A stretch of DNA of 64,000 nucleotides from Streptomyces dioscori (GTDB lineage: Bacteria; Actinomycetota; Actinomycetes; Streptomycetales; Streptomycetaceae): assembly GCF_003024195.1 (NCBI RefSeq), contig NZ_KZ679055.1:62001-126000 (forward strand), given 5' to 3'. The notes below the pieces were generated by a model. That model was not told where the DNA came from, did not search any database, and saw only the letters and a list, made by a program, of their open reading frames with translations. Shown one piece after another: positions 42,970 to 52,372 of the stretch. The translations under genes were made by a program, and so were the position numbers. Position 1 is the stretch's first letter. Every line of letters starts with the position of its first letter.

Positions 42970-43572
42970 CTACGGGCGGAGCGCCCTCAGGAGGAGGTCC
43001 GCGAGGTGGTCCGCCACCTCTTGTTGGGTGAGGGGGCCGTCAGGGCGGTACCACGTGGACAGGTGGTGGACCGAGCCGAAGTGGTAGTCGACCACCAGGT
43101 CCGCCGGGGTCTTCTTCGAGAAGACCCCCGCCTCCTGGCCCTCCTCGATCAGCGCGCGGAACCGCTCGTGGTAGCGCCGCCGCTCGGCCCGTACCTGCTT
43201 GTTCTTCTCCGGGCTCAGGTGGTGCATCGAGCGGAAGAAGATCGACGCGTCGTCGAGGTTGTCGATCGTCGTGACGACGACGTCGGCTGCGGCGCCCCGC
43301 AGCCGTTCCTCCACCGGCGCGTCGGCGTCCGCGAAGGAGTCGAGCCGCTCCTGCTGCACCCGCAGCACGCGCGCGTACACCTCGTGGAGCAGATCGTCCT
43401 TGGAGCCGAAGTAGTGGTAGAGCGCACCCTTGGTGACACCGGCCGCCTCGACGATCTCCTGGACCGACGTGCGGTCGTAGCCGCGCTCGGCGAAGAGCCG
43501 GGTGGCGGCGGCCAGCAGCCGCCTCGGAACGGGCGTGCCGTCCCCGTCCGTCGTCCTGGGCACTGCCGCCAC
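42970..43572 (-). CDS. TetR-family repressor of the acyl-CoA/hydroxy-acid cluster
   Basis: 200 residues. N-terminal helix-turn-helix: LFAERGYDRTSVQEIVEAAG followed by VTKGALYHYFGSKDDLLHEV. The C-terminal ligand domain (DVVVTTIDNLDDASIFFRSM, HHLSPEKNKQ) resembles repressors of fatty-acid or acyl-CoA pathways. The start is uncertain: GTG codons at 43602, 43572 and 43563 all fit; 43572 is used because an AAGG site precedes it. It lies between the two arms it probably controls. Confidence 0.88.
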   Translation of the reverse strand: MAAVPRTTDGDGTPVPRRLLAAATRLFAERGYDRTSVQEIVEAAGVTKGALYHYFGSKDDLLHEVYARVLRVQQERLDSFADADAPVEERLRGAAADVVVTTIDNLDDASIFFRSMHHLSPEKNKQVRAERRRYHERFRALIEEGQEAGVFSKKTPADLVVDYHFGSVHHLSTWYRPDGPLTQQEVADHLADLLLRALRP

Positions 43573-43660
43573 CTGCCTTCCAGTGTTCTTTGTGTTGTTC
43601 ACGTTGTAGAGGCCGTACGAGGCGTTCCGGTTGCGCCCCGCCTTGTACGTCCGCGTTTGT

Positions 43661-45331
43661 CTACGCGCCGTCGTGCGGACGGGCGCGCAGTTCCCTCCGG
43701 AGGATCTTCCCACTGGCCGTCTTCGGCAGGTCGGGCAGGATCTCCACCTGCCGCGGGTACTTGTAGGCGGCCAGTCTCTCCTTGCAGTACGCGGCGAGTA
43801 CGGCCGGGTCCTCCTCCGCCCCCGGCCGCAGGCTGATGTACGCCTTGACGGTCTCCCCGCGATACCCGTCGGGCACCCCGACGACGGCCGCCTCGCGCAC
43901 GGCCGGGTGGGTGTAGAGGACGTCCTCCACCTCGCGCGGCCACACCTTGAAGCCGGACGCGTTGATCATGTCCTTCTTGCGGTCGACGACATAGAGCCAG
44001 CCGTCCGTGTCGATGAAACCGATGTCGCCGGTGCGCAGTTCCCCGTCGGGGAAGGTCTCCGCGGTGGCCTCGGGGCGCCGCCAGTAGCCGGGCACGACCT
44101 GCGGGCCGCGTACGAGGATCTCGCCCTGCTCCCCGAACGGCACCTCCTGGCCGTGGTCGTCGACGATGCGTACGACCGTGTCCGGGCCCGGCAGGCCGAC
44201 GGCGAGCGTCCCGGAGGCGGGGTCGACGGGCGCCTCCAGGTGGGGCGGCACGGAGGCGCAGGGGGCGGTGCACTCGGTGAGTCCGTAGCCGTTGCGGATG
44301 TACGGGCCGAAGCCCGCCCGGAACTTCTCGACGAGCGCGGGCGGCAGCGGCGCGCCGCCGGACGAGATGTTCACGAAGGAGGAGAAGTGGTCCGGCGTCA
44401 CGGAGGGGTGCGCGGCCAGCGCCATGAAGGCCGTCGAGGGGCCGACCGTGTAGTGCGGCCGGTGCTCGGCGAACGCGTCGAGGACGACGCCCGACTCGAA
44501 GCGGTACGCGAGGACGAGCGTGCCCCCGCTGTTGAGGCACGCGAGGAACTGGCAGACCATCCCGGTGATGTGGAACAGCGGCGCCATCGCGAAGTACACG
44601 GGCGCCTCGGGCAGGGCGAGGCCCGTGCGCTGGCGCTCGGCGTTGTACATGACGTTGCCGTGCGTGTTGGTGGCTCCCTTGGGAGCGCCGCTCGTGCCCG
44701 AGGTGTAGCTGATCAGCGCGATGTCCGCCGGGCCCTGGTCGCGGTCGGCCGGCGCCTTGTGGCCGGCCTTCGCGACGGTCGTCAGGTCGTCGGCGTCCGG
44801 GGCCTGCGGCAGCCGCTCGAAGGTCAGCACGCGCGCGTCGTCCCGCGTCTGGAAGTCCAGTTCGCAGCCGGTCAGCACGATGCGTACGGGCGAGTCGGCG
44901 GCCGTGTCGCGCAGATACGACTCCCAGGCCCGGTCGGCGCAGATCAGCGCGGCGACCTCGCCGTCCCGCAGGACGTGGGTCACCTCGCCCGACTTGTACA
45001 TGGGGTTGACGGGCAGGACGGTCGCGCCGGCCTTCCAGGCGCCGAGGACGGCGAGCACGAAGAGCGGGCTGTTCTGCAGCAGGACGGCCACCCGGTCGCC
45101 GCGCTCCAGACCGCGTCCGGCGAGGTGTCCGGCGACCGAGTCGCTCAGCTCGTCCACCTCGCGGTAGGTGAGCCGTCCGTCGAAGTAGGTGAGGAAGGTG
45201 CGGTCGGGCGTCTCGGCGACGGCCCGGCGCAGGGCGTGCACGGGCGAGTCGTCGGGGCTGACGGGTCCGCGCTGGGCCTCGTTCAGGAGGGCGACCCACG
45301 GCCGGCCCGCGTACAGGGAGGTGGTGGTCAT
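43661..45331 (-). CDS. Class I adenylate-forming acyl-CoA ligase (LvaE-like context)
   Basis: 556 residues. Core motifs: ISYTSGTSGAPKGATNTHGN (P-loop-like), YGLTECTAP, then GWLYVVDRKKDMINASGFKV and KTASGKILRREL with the catalytic Lys. It activates a carboxylic acid as acyl-AMP and transfers it to CoA. The ATG at 45331 overlaps the stop of the SDR gene. The frame remains open far upstream, but the text there is antisense shadow. In this context it would load the acid that the SDR, kinase and dehydrogenase then process. Confidence 0.92.
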   Translation of the reverse strand: MTTTSLYAGRPWVALLNEAQRGPVSPDDSPVHALRRAVAETPDRTFLTYFDGRLTYREVDELSDSVAGHLAGRGLERGDRVAVLLQNSPLFVLAVLGAWKAGATVLPVNPMYKSGEVTHVLRDGEVAALICADRAWESYLRDTAADSPVRIVLTGCELDFQTRDDARVLTFERLPQAPDADDLTTVAKAGHKAPADRDQGPADIALISYTSGTSGAPKGATNTHGNVMYNAERQRTGLALPEAPVYFAMAPLFHITGMVCQFLACLNSGGTLVLAYRFESGVVLDAFAEHRPHYTVGPSTAFMALAAHPSVTPDHFSSFVNISSGGAPLPPALVEKFRAGFGPYIRNGYGLTECTAPCASVPPHLEAPVDPASGTLAVGLPGPDTVVRIVDDHGQEVPFGEQGEILVRGPQVVPGYWRRPEATAETFPDGELRTGDIGFIDTDGWLYVVDRKKDMINASGFKVWPREVEDVLYTHPAVREAAVVGVPDGYRGETVKAYISLRPGAEEDPAVLAAYCKERLAAYKYPRQVEILPDLPKTASGKILRRELRARPHDGA

Positions 45332-46095
45332 CGGCCGTCGGCCTCCCACTTCTGCTGGATGTGGTTCATGTTCGTCAGCCAGCGCTCGGGGTCGCCGGCG
45401 CGCGCCCGGTAGTACTCGGCGACCTCGGGGTGCGGGAGGATCAGGAAGCGGTCCTCCTCGATCCCGGCGAAGAGGGCGTCCGCGACGGCCTCGGGCTCGA
45501 TGGCGGTGGGCAGCAGGACGAGGTCCCCTGCGCTGCCGGTGCCCGCGAGCATGTCGGTGCGCACGCCCTGCGGACAGATCGCGTGCACCTTGAGACCGCG
45601 GTGGCGGTACGTGAGGGAGAGCCACTCGGCGAAGGCGTACGCGCCGTGCTTGGTGACGCTGTACGGGGCCGCGCCGATCATGGTGAGCAGTCCGGCCGCC
45701 GAGACGGTGGAGACGAAACGGCCGCTGCCGCGCTCCAGCCAGGCCGGGAGCAGTTCCTCGGCCGCACGGACGTGCGCCATCACGTTCACGTCCCAGGCGA
45801 GCTCCCAGACCCGTGCGGGGGCCGCCTCGGAGCCGCCCGAGGGCAGTCCGGCGTTGGCGCAGTAGACGTCGACGGTGCCGCCGAGGGCTTCCCGGGCGTC
45901 GGCCACGATGGTGGACGCGTCGCCGGGGACCGCGATCCCGCCGATCTCCTCGGCGACGGCCGCGGCCTTCACGGCGTCCAGGTCGTTGACCACGACCCGG
46001 GCCCCCGCGGCGGCGAACCGCCGGGCCAGCGCGGCCCCGATCCCTCCGCCGGCCCCGGTGACGACGACTCCGGCATCCTGCATGGCTTCCACCAT
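45328..46095 (-). CDS. SDR-family dehydrogenase (LvaD-like context)
   Basis: 255 residues. Cofactor motif VTGAGGGIGAALARRFAAAG, NAG, and catalytic YxxxK in APYSVTKHGA with the Ser in VSTVSAAGLL. Start at the ATG of MVEAMQ with AAGGAGA five bases upstream. It is the first gene of the SDR-ligase arm and has the shared TetR operator 44 nt upstream. In levulinate-type pathways an SDR reduces the 4-keto-acyl-CoA to the 4-hydroxy form; that role here is inferred. Confidence 0.88.
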   Translation of the reverse strand: MVEAMQDAGVVVTGAGGGIGAALARRFAAAGARVVVNDLDAVKAAAVAEEIGGIAVPGDASTIVADAREALGGTVDVYCANAGLPSGGSEAAPARVWELAWDVNVMAHVRAAEELLPAWLERGSGRFVSTVSAAGLLTMIGAAPYSVTKHGAYAFAEWLSLTYRHRGLKVHAICPQGVRTDMLAGTGSAGDLVLLPTAIEPEAVADALFAGIEEDRFLILPHPEVAEYYRARAGDPERWLTNMNHIQQKWEADGR

Positions 46096-46138
46096 CGGTC
46101 TCCTTCGACACGACGACATCAATGCTCCGCTCCCACCA

Positions 46139-46155
46139 GACTAACCGGTCGGTAT
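46139..46155. promoter_or_regulatory. TetR-type operator upstream of the SDR/acyl-CoA ligase arm
   Basis: ACTAACCGGTCGGTATG. The half ACCGGTCGGTATGC is identical to the site at 40454-40471 read on the other strand. Distance to the SDR ATG is about 44 nt, mirroring the 42-nt spacing in the other arm. Confidence 0.7.
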
Positions 46156-46164
46156 GCGACCCGT

Positions 46165-46302
46165 AAGGGGCGCGGGGAACGGCGCAGTCTTTTGCTTTTC
46201 GGGGGCACAGCCCCAGAGGGGGCGCGGGGAACGGCGCAGTCTTTTGTCTTTCAGGGGGCGCAGCCCCCAAGGGGCGCGGGGAACTGCGCGACCGGCCACG
46301 AC
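46165..46302. repeat. Three dispersed-repeat copies before the NamZ gene
   Basis: Copies at about 46165, 46217 and 46269, same orientation, separated by T-rich spacers (CAGTCTTTTGCTTTTC, CAGTCTTTTGTCTTTC). The last has the long form (CGACCGGCCACGACGGACCGG). They sit between divergent genes, an exception to the usual 3'-end position. Confidence 0.85.
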
Positions 46303-46384
46303 GGACCGGCGGCTTACGAACAACCGGCGGAAGCCATACCGTGCACATGCCAGTGCAACCCCCTTCCGCCCCCACGGAGGCCCC

Positions 46385-47650
46385 ATGCACCGCCTGTCCA
46401 GACGAAGTCTCCTCGCCGCCACCACGACCGCGGCGGCGATCTCCACGGGAACGCCGGCCACGGCCGCACCCGGGGCGGCCCCCACCGGGGAAACGGCCCC
46501 CCGCCGTTTCCGAACCGGCTTCGACCGCCTCGCCGCAAGCGGCTACTCCCTCCTGGACGGCGACCGCGTAGGCATCGTCACCAACCCGACGGGCGTCACC
46601 AAGGACGCCCGCCACATCGTGGACGTCATGCACGCCGACGACCACGTGAACCTCGTCGCCGTCTTCGGCCCGGAACACGGCTTCCGCGGCACCGCGCAGG
46701 CCGGCGGCTCCGAGGGCCGCTACGACGACCCGGCGACCGGCCTCCCGGTCTACGACACGTATCTCAAGAGCGGGCAGCCCCTGGCCGACGTCTTCACCGC
46801 CTCCGCCGTGGACACGGTCGTCTTCGACATCCAGGACGCGGGCGCCCGCTTCTACACGTACATCTGGACGCTGTACGACTGCATGGACGCGGCCAGGATC
46901 GCCGGCAAGCGTTTCGTGGTGCTGGACCGGCCGAACCCGGTGACGGGCCGCGGCGCGTACGGGCCCGTGCTGCACAAGGAGTTCGCGACGTTCGTCGGCC
47001 GGGAGCCGATCTCGCAGGCGCACGGGATGACGGTCGCGGAGCTGGCGCGGCTGTTCAACGCGGAGTTCCTCGCGGAGCCGGTGCCCCTGGAGACGGTCCT
47101 GATGTCGGGCTGGCGGCGGTCGGACTTCTACGACGCCTCGGGGCTGCCGTGGGTGCCGCCGAGCCCGAACATGCCGACGCCCGACACCGCTCTCGTGTAC
47201 GCGGGCACCTGTCTCTTCGAGGGGACGAACCTGTCGGAGGGGCGCGGTACGACCCGCCCCTTCGAGCTGCTCGGCGCGGAGGGCATCGACCGGCGGTGGG
47301 CCGCCGAGGCGGAACAGCTCGGGTTGGCAGGGGTGCACTTCAGGGAGGCGTACTTCGCGCCCACGTTCTCGAAGTTCCAGGGCAAGACCGTCGGCGGTGT
47401 GCAGCTCCACGTCCACGACCGCGCCGCGTACGACCCCGTACGCACCGGGATCGCGCTGCTGGTGACCGCCAAACAGGTGTGGAGCGGGTTCGCCTGGCGG
47501 CCGGACAACTGGATCGACAAGCTGACGGGCTCCACGCTGGTCCGCACGATGATCGACGCGGGCGCGACGGCCGACGAGGTCGTGGCGGGCTGGCGGGACG
47601 AACTGGCGGCGTTCCGACGCGTACGCAAGGAATACCTCCTGTACCGCTGA
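46385..47650 (+). CDS. Exo-beta-N-acetylmuramidase NamZ-like (DUF1343, GH171), Tat-exported
   Basis: 421 residues from an ATG with a GGAGG site. Tat signal HRLSRRSLLAATTTAAAIST ends near TAAPG. Family text: VGIVTNPTGVTKDARHIVD, VAVFGPEHGFRG, VVFDIQDAGARFYTYIWTLY, VLDRPNPVTG and GMTVAELARLFN. DUF1343 proteins release N-acetylmuramic acid from the non-reducing ends of peptidoglycan chains, supporting wall recycling. The likely acid residue is among the Asp/Glu of the PEHGF and FDIQD motifs. No neighbouring muropeptide genes. Confidence 0.9.
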   Translation: MHRLSRRSLLAATTTAAAISTGTPATAAPGAAPTGETAPRRFRTGFDRLAASGYSLLDGDRVGIVTNPTGVTKDARHIVDVMHADDHVNLVAVFGPEHGFRGTAQAGGSEGRYDDPATGLPVYDTYLKSGQPLADVFTASAVDTVVFDIQDAGARFYTYIWTLYDCMDAARIAGKRFVVLDRPNPVTGRGAYGPVLHKEFATFVGREPISQAHGMTVAELARLFNAEFLAEPVPLETVLMSGWRRSDFYDASGLPWVPPSPNMPTPDTALVYAGTCLFEGTNLSEGRGTTRPFELLGAEGIDRRWAAEAEQLGLAGVHFREAYFAPTFSKFQGKTVGGVQLHVHDRAAYDPVRTGIALLVTAKQVWSGFAWRPDNWIDKLTGSTLVRTMIDAGATADEVVAGWRDELAAFRRVRKEYLLYR

Positions 47651-47850
47651 GGCCCCCCGGATCGTCCGTGGCGTCGGCCGTGGCACCCCACCCGCATCGG
47701 ATCCCCTATCCTGGACCATCCGTTCTGGATCATCCGCTGAGACATGAGTTCGGGCTGGTCAGACTGGACGTGGCCCCTGGCCAACTCCCCCGGTCGGCGG
47801 GACGATTACGTGCACATCGCACGGGTTGCGGAGGCCGAAGGGGGCTTGTC

Positions 47851-49215
47851 ATGGCGGATCCTGAAGTGGGCGTGACTCCCTACTGGGAGCTGACGTTCGA
47901 CGCGGACGGCGATGTGGACGCGCGGCAGCGCGACCGGCTGCTCCGGGAGGTGGTGGACCGGGGTGTCAAGGACCTGATCGTGTTCGCGCACGGCTGGAAC
48001 AACGACCATGCGATGGCGACCCGGCTCTACAGCCGCTTCTTCGCACACGTTCCCGCCCTCGCGCCCAACGCCCGCCTCGGATACGTGGGCGTGCTGTGGC
48101 CGTCGATGCGGTTCACCGACGAGCCGATCCCCGACTTCGCGCGGAGCCTCGCCGCGGTGCCCGTGGGCCCGGCGCTGGACAAGGGCACGCGCGGCGCCCT
48201 GCTGACGGCCTTCCCCGGCCGGGCCACCCTGATCGACCAGATCGCCCGGATGCTCGACCAACAGCCGGAGGGTGACGCCGCGTTGGAGGAGTACGGGCGG
48301 CTGGTACGGCTGCTGGTCGAGCTGCGGCCGGAGGCGCCGGGCGCCGCGTTCGCCGCGGACACCCTGGCGGATTCGGGGTCCCCGGCCGACTCTCCGCCCG
48401 GATCGTCTGCCGAAGCTCCGAACGAGCCGCGGATGTTCCTCGGCGACACCGCGCGGACCTGCCGTGAGTTCGCGCGGGCACTGGCGGAGGAGGCCGGCGC
48501 CGAACCCGCCGCGGAGAGGGCGCAGGCCGCGCCCCGCCTCGCCCGCGCCTGGGACGGAGCACACGAACTGCTGCGCCAGGCAACGTACTTCGCGATGAAG
48601 CGCCGTGCGGGCACGGTCGGCGAGCGCGGTCTCGGGCGGCTGGTCGGGCGGCTCGCACAGACGGCTCCCGGGGTGCGGGTGCATCTCGTGGGGCACAGCT
48701 TCGGCGGGCGCCTGGTGTCCTTCGCGCTGCGCGGGCTGCCCAAGGGGGTGCGGACCGTGAAGTCCGTGACGCTGCTCCAGGCGGCCTTCTCGCACTACGC
48801 GTTCTCGGGACGGCTCCCGCACGACGTACGGGACAGCGGTGTGCTGCACGGCCAACAGGACCGTATCGACGGCCCGTTGGTCTGCTGCTTCTCCCGTTTC
48901 GACTCGGCGCTCGGCACGGTCTATCCACTGGCCTCGCGGACGGCGGGCGACGACCGGGCGGCCGTCGACCTCGCTTTTCCCCGCCTTCTCGGACCCAGGT
49001 GGGGGGCGTTGGGCCATGACGGGGTGCAGGCGGTGTCCGGCACGAAGGCGTTCACGCTCGCCGAGGCGCTGCGGGCGAAGCTGCCCGCTTCGGGATGTGT
49101 GAACGTCGACGCCTCCGCGGTGGTGCGGCGCGGCGGCGCCCCGGCGGGCGCCCACAGCGACATCTGCCACCGGGAACTGGCCCAGGTGGTCCTGGCGGCG
49201 GGCCGCATCCGCTGA
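47851..49215 (+). CDS. Alpha/beta-hydrolase-fold protein of unknown substrate
   Basis: 454 residues, start ATG at 47851 with AGGGGG upstream. Nucleophile elbow VHLVGHSFGGRLVSFALRGL (Ser about residue 283), an N-terminal HGWNNDHAMATRLYSRFF oxyanion region, and an Asp/His-bearing C-terminus. A disordered insertion rich in Asp/Pro/Ser lies about residues 165-195. No signal peptide, so cytoplasmic. Similar proteins are annotated serine/threonine or alpha/beta hydrolases in Streptomyces; the substrate cannot be told from context. Confidence 0.8.
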   Translation: MADPEVGVTPYWELTFDADGDVDARQRDRLLREVVDRGVKDLIVFAHGWNNDHAMATRLYSRFFAHVPALAPNARLGYVGVLWPSMRFTDEPIPDFARSLAAVPVGPALDKGTRGALLTAFPGRATLIDQIARMLDQQPEGDAALEEYGRLVRLLVELRPEAPGAAFAADTLADSGSPADSPPGSSAEAPNEPRMFLGDTARTCREFARALAEEAGAEPAAERAQAAPRLARAWDGAHELLRQATYFAMKRRAGTVGERGLGRLVGRLAQTAPGVRVHLVGHSFGGRLVSFALRGLPKGVRTVKSVTLLQAAFSHYAFSGRLPHDVRDSGVLHGQQDRIDGPLVCCFSRFDSALGTVYPLASRTAGDDRAAVDLAFPRLLGPRWGALGHDGVQAVSGTKAFTLAEALRAKLPASGCVNVDASAVVRRGGAPAGAHSDICHRELAQVVLAAGRIR

Positions 49216-49255
49216 CCCGCCACCAGTACGTACGTACCGCTGCGCCTCCCCTACC

Positions 49256-52045
49256 TCACCGGTGCGAGGTGAACTCCACGACCTGCTGGTAGGTCGGCCG
49301 GTTCTGCCAGCTGATCTTCCCGTGCTTGATGCCGCCCAGCGTCCGCTGGTTGACCGAGTCGGCGCACCACTGGTCGCCCGCCGAGCAGAGGTCGTCGCCC
49401 GGGTAGACCTGGGCGGCGGTTCGGCCGGCCGCCGTCCTGAGCGTGCCGATCAGGATGTCCCGGCAGGCGCTGAGGCTGCCGCCGCCGCAGTACGGCTTGG
49501 CGAGGCCGCCCTGGACGGACTCGCCGAGCACCGCCCTGAGGTCCTTGTGGACATAGCTCCACCAGCCGTACTGGAAGGAGCTGCCGGCGTGCGATCCGGT
49601 GGGCCCGTGTCCCGCCGAAGGGGCCTCGTCCACCGGGAGGTTGGCGGTCATCGCGGTGTAGAGGTCGCTGCCGAGGCCAGGTTCGAACTCGGCCTTCACC
49701 AGCGCGGGCCACCAGGCGTCGAGGAGACGGATCGCGTCGGCGTTGGCGTACGCCTTCGAACCGGCGGAGGTCTCCTTGCGCCTGGCGCCCGCCGCCACCC
49801 AGTCGGACAGTTTCGTCACGGCCGCCGCGGCCGTCGTGTCGGTGACCGGCGAGCTCCTGATCACCTGCAGCAGCTTCGGCAGGACGTCCTCGGCGCGCAG
49901 ATCGGCGAGCGCCGCGTCGGCCATCGCCTTGGTGAGCGAGGCCCTGGTCACCCCGCCCGCGGTCACCAGCTTCTTCACCCGGTCCTCCAGGAGGTTGCCG
50001 CGGTGGACGGAGCCGTTGCCCCAGGGAGCCGTGGTGTAGTCCTTGGCCTGCTTGTTGTTCCAGGAGATGTAGTAGTCCTGGTCGATGGAGTGGGGGTGCG
50101 CGGACGCCGGGGTGTAGTCGGCGGTGTTCGTCGTCGGCGTCCAGTTTCTCCACTCGTACGCCGGCTGCGCCCACACCGGGAACTCGGCGTCTACTCCGGT
50201 GGCGCGTACGGGGTTGTCGCCGCTGTTGTAGTAGGCGGTGTGCTCCGAGTCGGCGTAGAACCAGTTGAAGGTGTAGTTGATGTGCTGCACCGCCGCCTGG
50301 AAGGTCTGCGGGCTCTTCACGTAGTCCGGGTCGTTGAGCATCTGGAAGCCGATGATCGAGTCGGCTTCGTGCAGGAAGGAGGAGCGCAGCGTGGTGTACG
50401 CGACCTTCTTGCCGTCGACCGTGGCCCGGTGCGTGACCGGGCCGTACTTGGTGCGCCAGACCTGCATGCGGTAGGAGCCCGCGGGGGTGCTGTCGGCGGT
50501 GGTGGGCTTCCAGGCGTTGGTCTGCTCGACCTTCTCCATGGCCGTGCAGGTGCCGCGGTACAGGTAGTGGGTGTCGTCCTGGCACAGCTCGACCGCGTAG
50601 GTGTCGATGATGTCCTGGCCGGAGGTCGTGGCGCTCCACGCGTAGTCCTGGCCGCGGCCGAGTTCGACGTACATGCTCAGGCCCGCGAAGGAGGCGCCGC
50701 GGGCGCTGAGTCCTGGGCCCTGGATCTCCTGGAGCATGAGCAGCTGTGGCGCGAAGTAGCCGGTCTGCGGTCCGAAGACGGCGATCGGGTGGCCGCTCGC
50801 GGTGGACCTGCCGCTCACCACGAGGGCGTTGGACATACCGCGTCGCGCGGAACTGAGGGCGCTCGCCGTCGCCGAGGCCGTCGTTCCGGTGGCCGTGGCG
50901 GTGGCCGCGCTGCCCGTGCGGTCGTAGACCAGCGGCTCCTCGGTCACCGTGCCCGCGGTGGGCAGTGCGGTGCCCTGCGGGGTGGCCGGTTTGGTGGCGT
51001 ACGGGAAGCTCTCGCCGTTGTGGACGGTGAGGACGGCCTCGGGGTCGTTGCGCTCACGGAAGGACTCCCAGACCTTGGTGCCCTCCTCCACGCCGTACTT
51101 GGACTGGGCGGCGAGCAGGGAGACGGCGTTGTTGACCTCGCCGCCGCCCCCGGAGCCGAAGAGCGCGCCGATCACGGAGGCCAGCGCGACCAGGTCGGTC
51201 TCCTTGAAGTGTTCGATGGTCCCGGCGTTGGTGATGGAGTCCTTGTGGCCGGTGAGGACGTACTCGCCGGGGAAGTAGCGGCCGCTGTCCGAGGCGTCTA
51301 TGTAGGAGTTGATGCCGGCGAGGTAGGCCCTGACGTCGGCGAGCGCCTGCTGGCCCCGGGCTCCGTTGTTGGCGACGGCGCTGTCGATCTGCGCCTGCAG
51401 ATCCGCCTCCGTGTACGGGGCGTGGCGCCAGAACTCCTGTTCCAGGCCCTGGTTGGAGGGGGCGCCGCCCGCGAAGGGGGTCAGTTTGCCGCGCCCGACG
51501 TGCCGGAAGACGTCCATCAGCCACAGCCGGTCCTGGGCGGCGGCGTACCCGGCGCCGAACTCGGTTCCGTAGCGGGTGGTGCCCGTGATGTGCGGCACGC
51601 CGGTCTTCTTGTCACGGACGATCGTCACGTCGGTGCGCCCCGCGGGCTTCAGGGTGGACTCGACCTGATCGGCGGGGACCCCGAACGAGGCGTCCCTGAA
51701 GAAATCATTAATTTTGGCGTCGGTGAGAGCGGAATAACCGGACGCCAGATTGCCGTAGGGCGCCAGCTGATCGTCCGCGTGGGCGGGCTGAGTGCCGAAA
51801 GCCTGGTTGAGAAGGATCTCCGCGAGGGTCGCGTTGCCGTTCTGACCTGCGGGGAGAATGTCCGAGCACTGGCTGCCGCAGTAGTCGTTCGCCGCGGCGG
51901 CGGGGGTGTCGGCGGCGACCGCCTGGGAAAGCGGTGACAAAAGACCGGCAATGAGAACGCATACCGAAGCGCCCATGAGGAACTTGGGGAATCTGCGGGG
52001 AGTTCTCAGTCTGTCGAGGATGGTGCGTGGGATACGCCGGGGCAT
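49256..52045 (-). CDS. Secreted penicillin acylase-family Ntn-hydrolase (acyl-homoserine lactone/lipopeptide acylase-like)
   Basis: 929 residues. Signal peptide: basic N-terminus then FLMGASVCVLIAGLLSPLSQ, cleavage near AVAAD. Alpha-chain text VTIVRDKKTGVPHITGTTRY and AGYAAAQDRLWLMDVFRHVG; the autoprocessing site is GMSNALVVSG near residue 405, with the Ser as new N-terminal nucleophile (Met replaces the usual Gly before it). Beta chain GHPIAVFGPQTGYFAPQLLM. Members deacylate penicillins, AHL signals or lipopeptides such as aculeacin; the substrate is unknown. Four Cys (YCGSQCSD and the C-terminal pairs) suggest disulfides. Confidence 0.9.
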   Translation of the reverse strand: MPRRIPRTILDRLRTPRRFPKFLMGASVCVLIAGLLSPLSQAVAADTPAAAANDYCGSQCSDILPAGQNGNATLAEILLNQAFGTQPAHADDQLAPYGNLASGYSALTDAKINDFFRDASFGVPADQVESTLKPAGRTDVTIVRDKKTGVPHITGTTRYGTEFGAGYAAAQDRLWLMDVFRHVGRGKLTPFAGGAPSNQGLEQEFWRHAPYTEADLQAQIDSAVANNGARGQQALADVRAYLAGINSYIDASDSGRYFPGEYVLTGHKDSITNAGTIEHFKETDLVALASVIGALFGSGGGGEVNNAVSLLAAQSKYGVEEGTKVWESFRERNDPEAVLTVHNGESFPYATKPATPQGTALPTAGTVTEEPLVYDRTGSAATATATGTTASATASALSSARRGMSNALVVSGRSTASGHPIAVFGPQTGYFAPQLLMLQEIQGPGLSARGASFAGLSMYVELGRGQDYAWSATTSGQDIIDTYAVELCQDDTHYLYRGTCTAMEKVEQTNAWKPTTADSTPAGSYRMQVWRTKYGPVTHRATVDGKKVAYTTLRSSFLHEADSIIGFQMLNDPDYVKSPQTFQAAVQHINYTFNWFYADSEHTAYYNSGDNPVRATGVDAEFPVWAQPAYEWRNWTPTTNTADYTPASAHPHSIDQDYYISWNNKQAKDYTTAPWGNGSVHRGNLLEDRVKKLVTAGGVTRASLTKAMADAALADLRAEDVLPKLLQVIRSSPVTDTTAAAAVTKLSDWVAAGARRKETSAGSKAYANADAIRLLDAWWPALVKAEFEPGLGSDLYTAMTANLPVDEAPSAGHGPTGSHAGSSFQYGWWSYVHKDLRAVLGESVQGGLAKPYCGGGSLSACRDILIGTLRTAAGRTAAQVYPGDDLCSAGDQWCADSVNQRTLGGIKHGKISWQNRPTYQQVVEFTSHR

Positions 52046-52372
52046 GGCTGACTCCTCACGACGGGGGTGGGCGGGATGTTACTGCCGGTATCCCCGGGTT
52101 AGAAGATGAACATGCGTCACTTTCGGCGCCGGAGGGGCCGACGGAGCCCTGCCGGGGCCACCGACCGCCACCGACGACGGCCGGGAATGACCCGAGAGAC
52201 GGCCGACAACCGTCTTGCGGATGGCCGATAACCGGCTGATTGGCGGTTTTATGGCGGTCGCCGAAAAACAGATGGAGCCGAATCGCGTGTCGATACGTCT
52301 ATTCGGCGACGTCCTTACGACGACGCCGAAGTGACCGAAGTACAGGTGCAGGTGTGACGGAGGTGCAGGGCG
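52046..52372. other. Divergent intergenic region, no gene seen
   Basis: It holds the promoters of the acylase (minus) and the 202-residue protein (plus). It contains several short direct repeats around GGCCGATAACCGG and GGCGGTTTTATGGCGG (52220-52260) and is relatively A/T-rich around 52250-52310. A 73-codon frame at 52240 has no ribosome site and overlaps the next gene, so it is not called. Confidence 0.5.

Noticed and set aside
43631..45412. 593-codon plus-strand frame
   Set aside because: Antisense to the acyl-CoA ligase with its complete motifs; a shadow.
45332..47719. Upstream extension of the acyl-CoA ligase frame
   Set aside because: The added text is antisense to the SDR and NamZ genes. 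The ATG at 45331, overlapping the SDR stop, is the real start.
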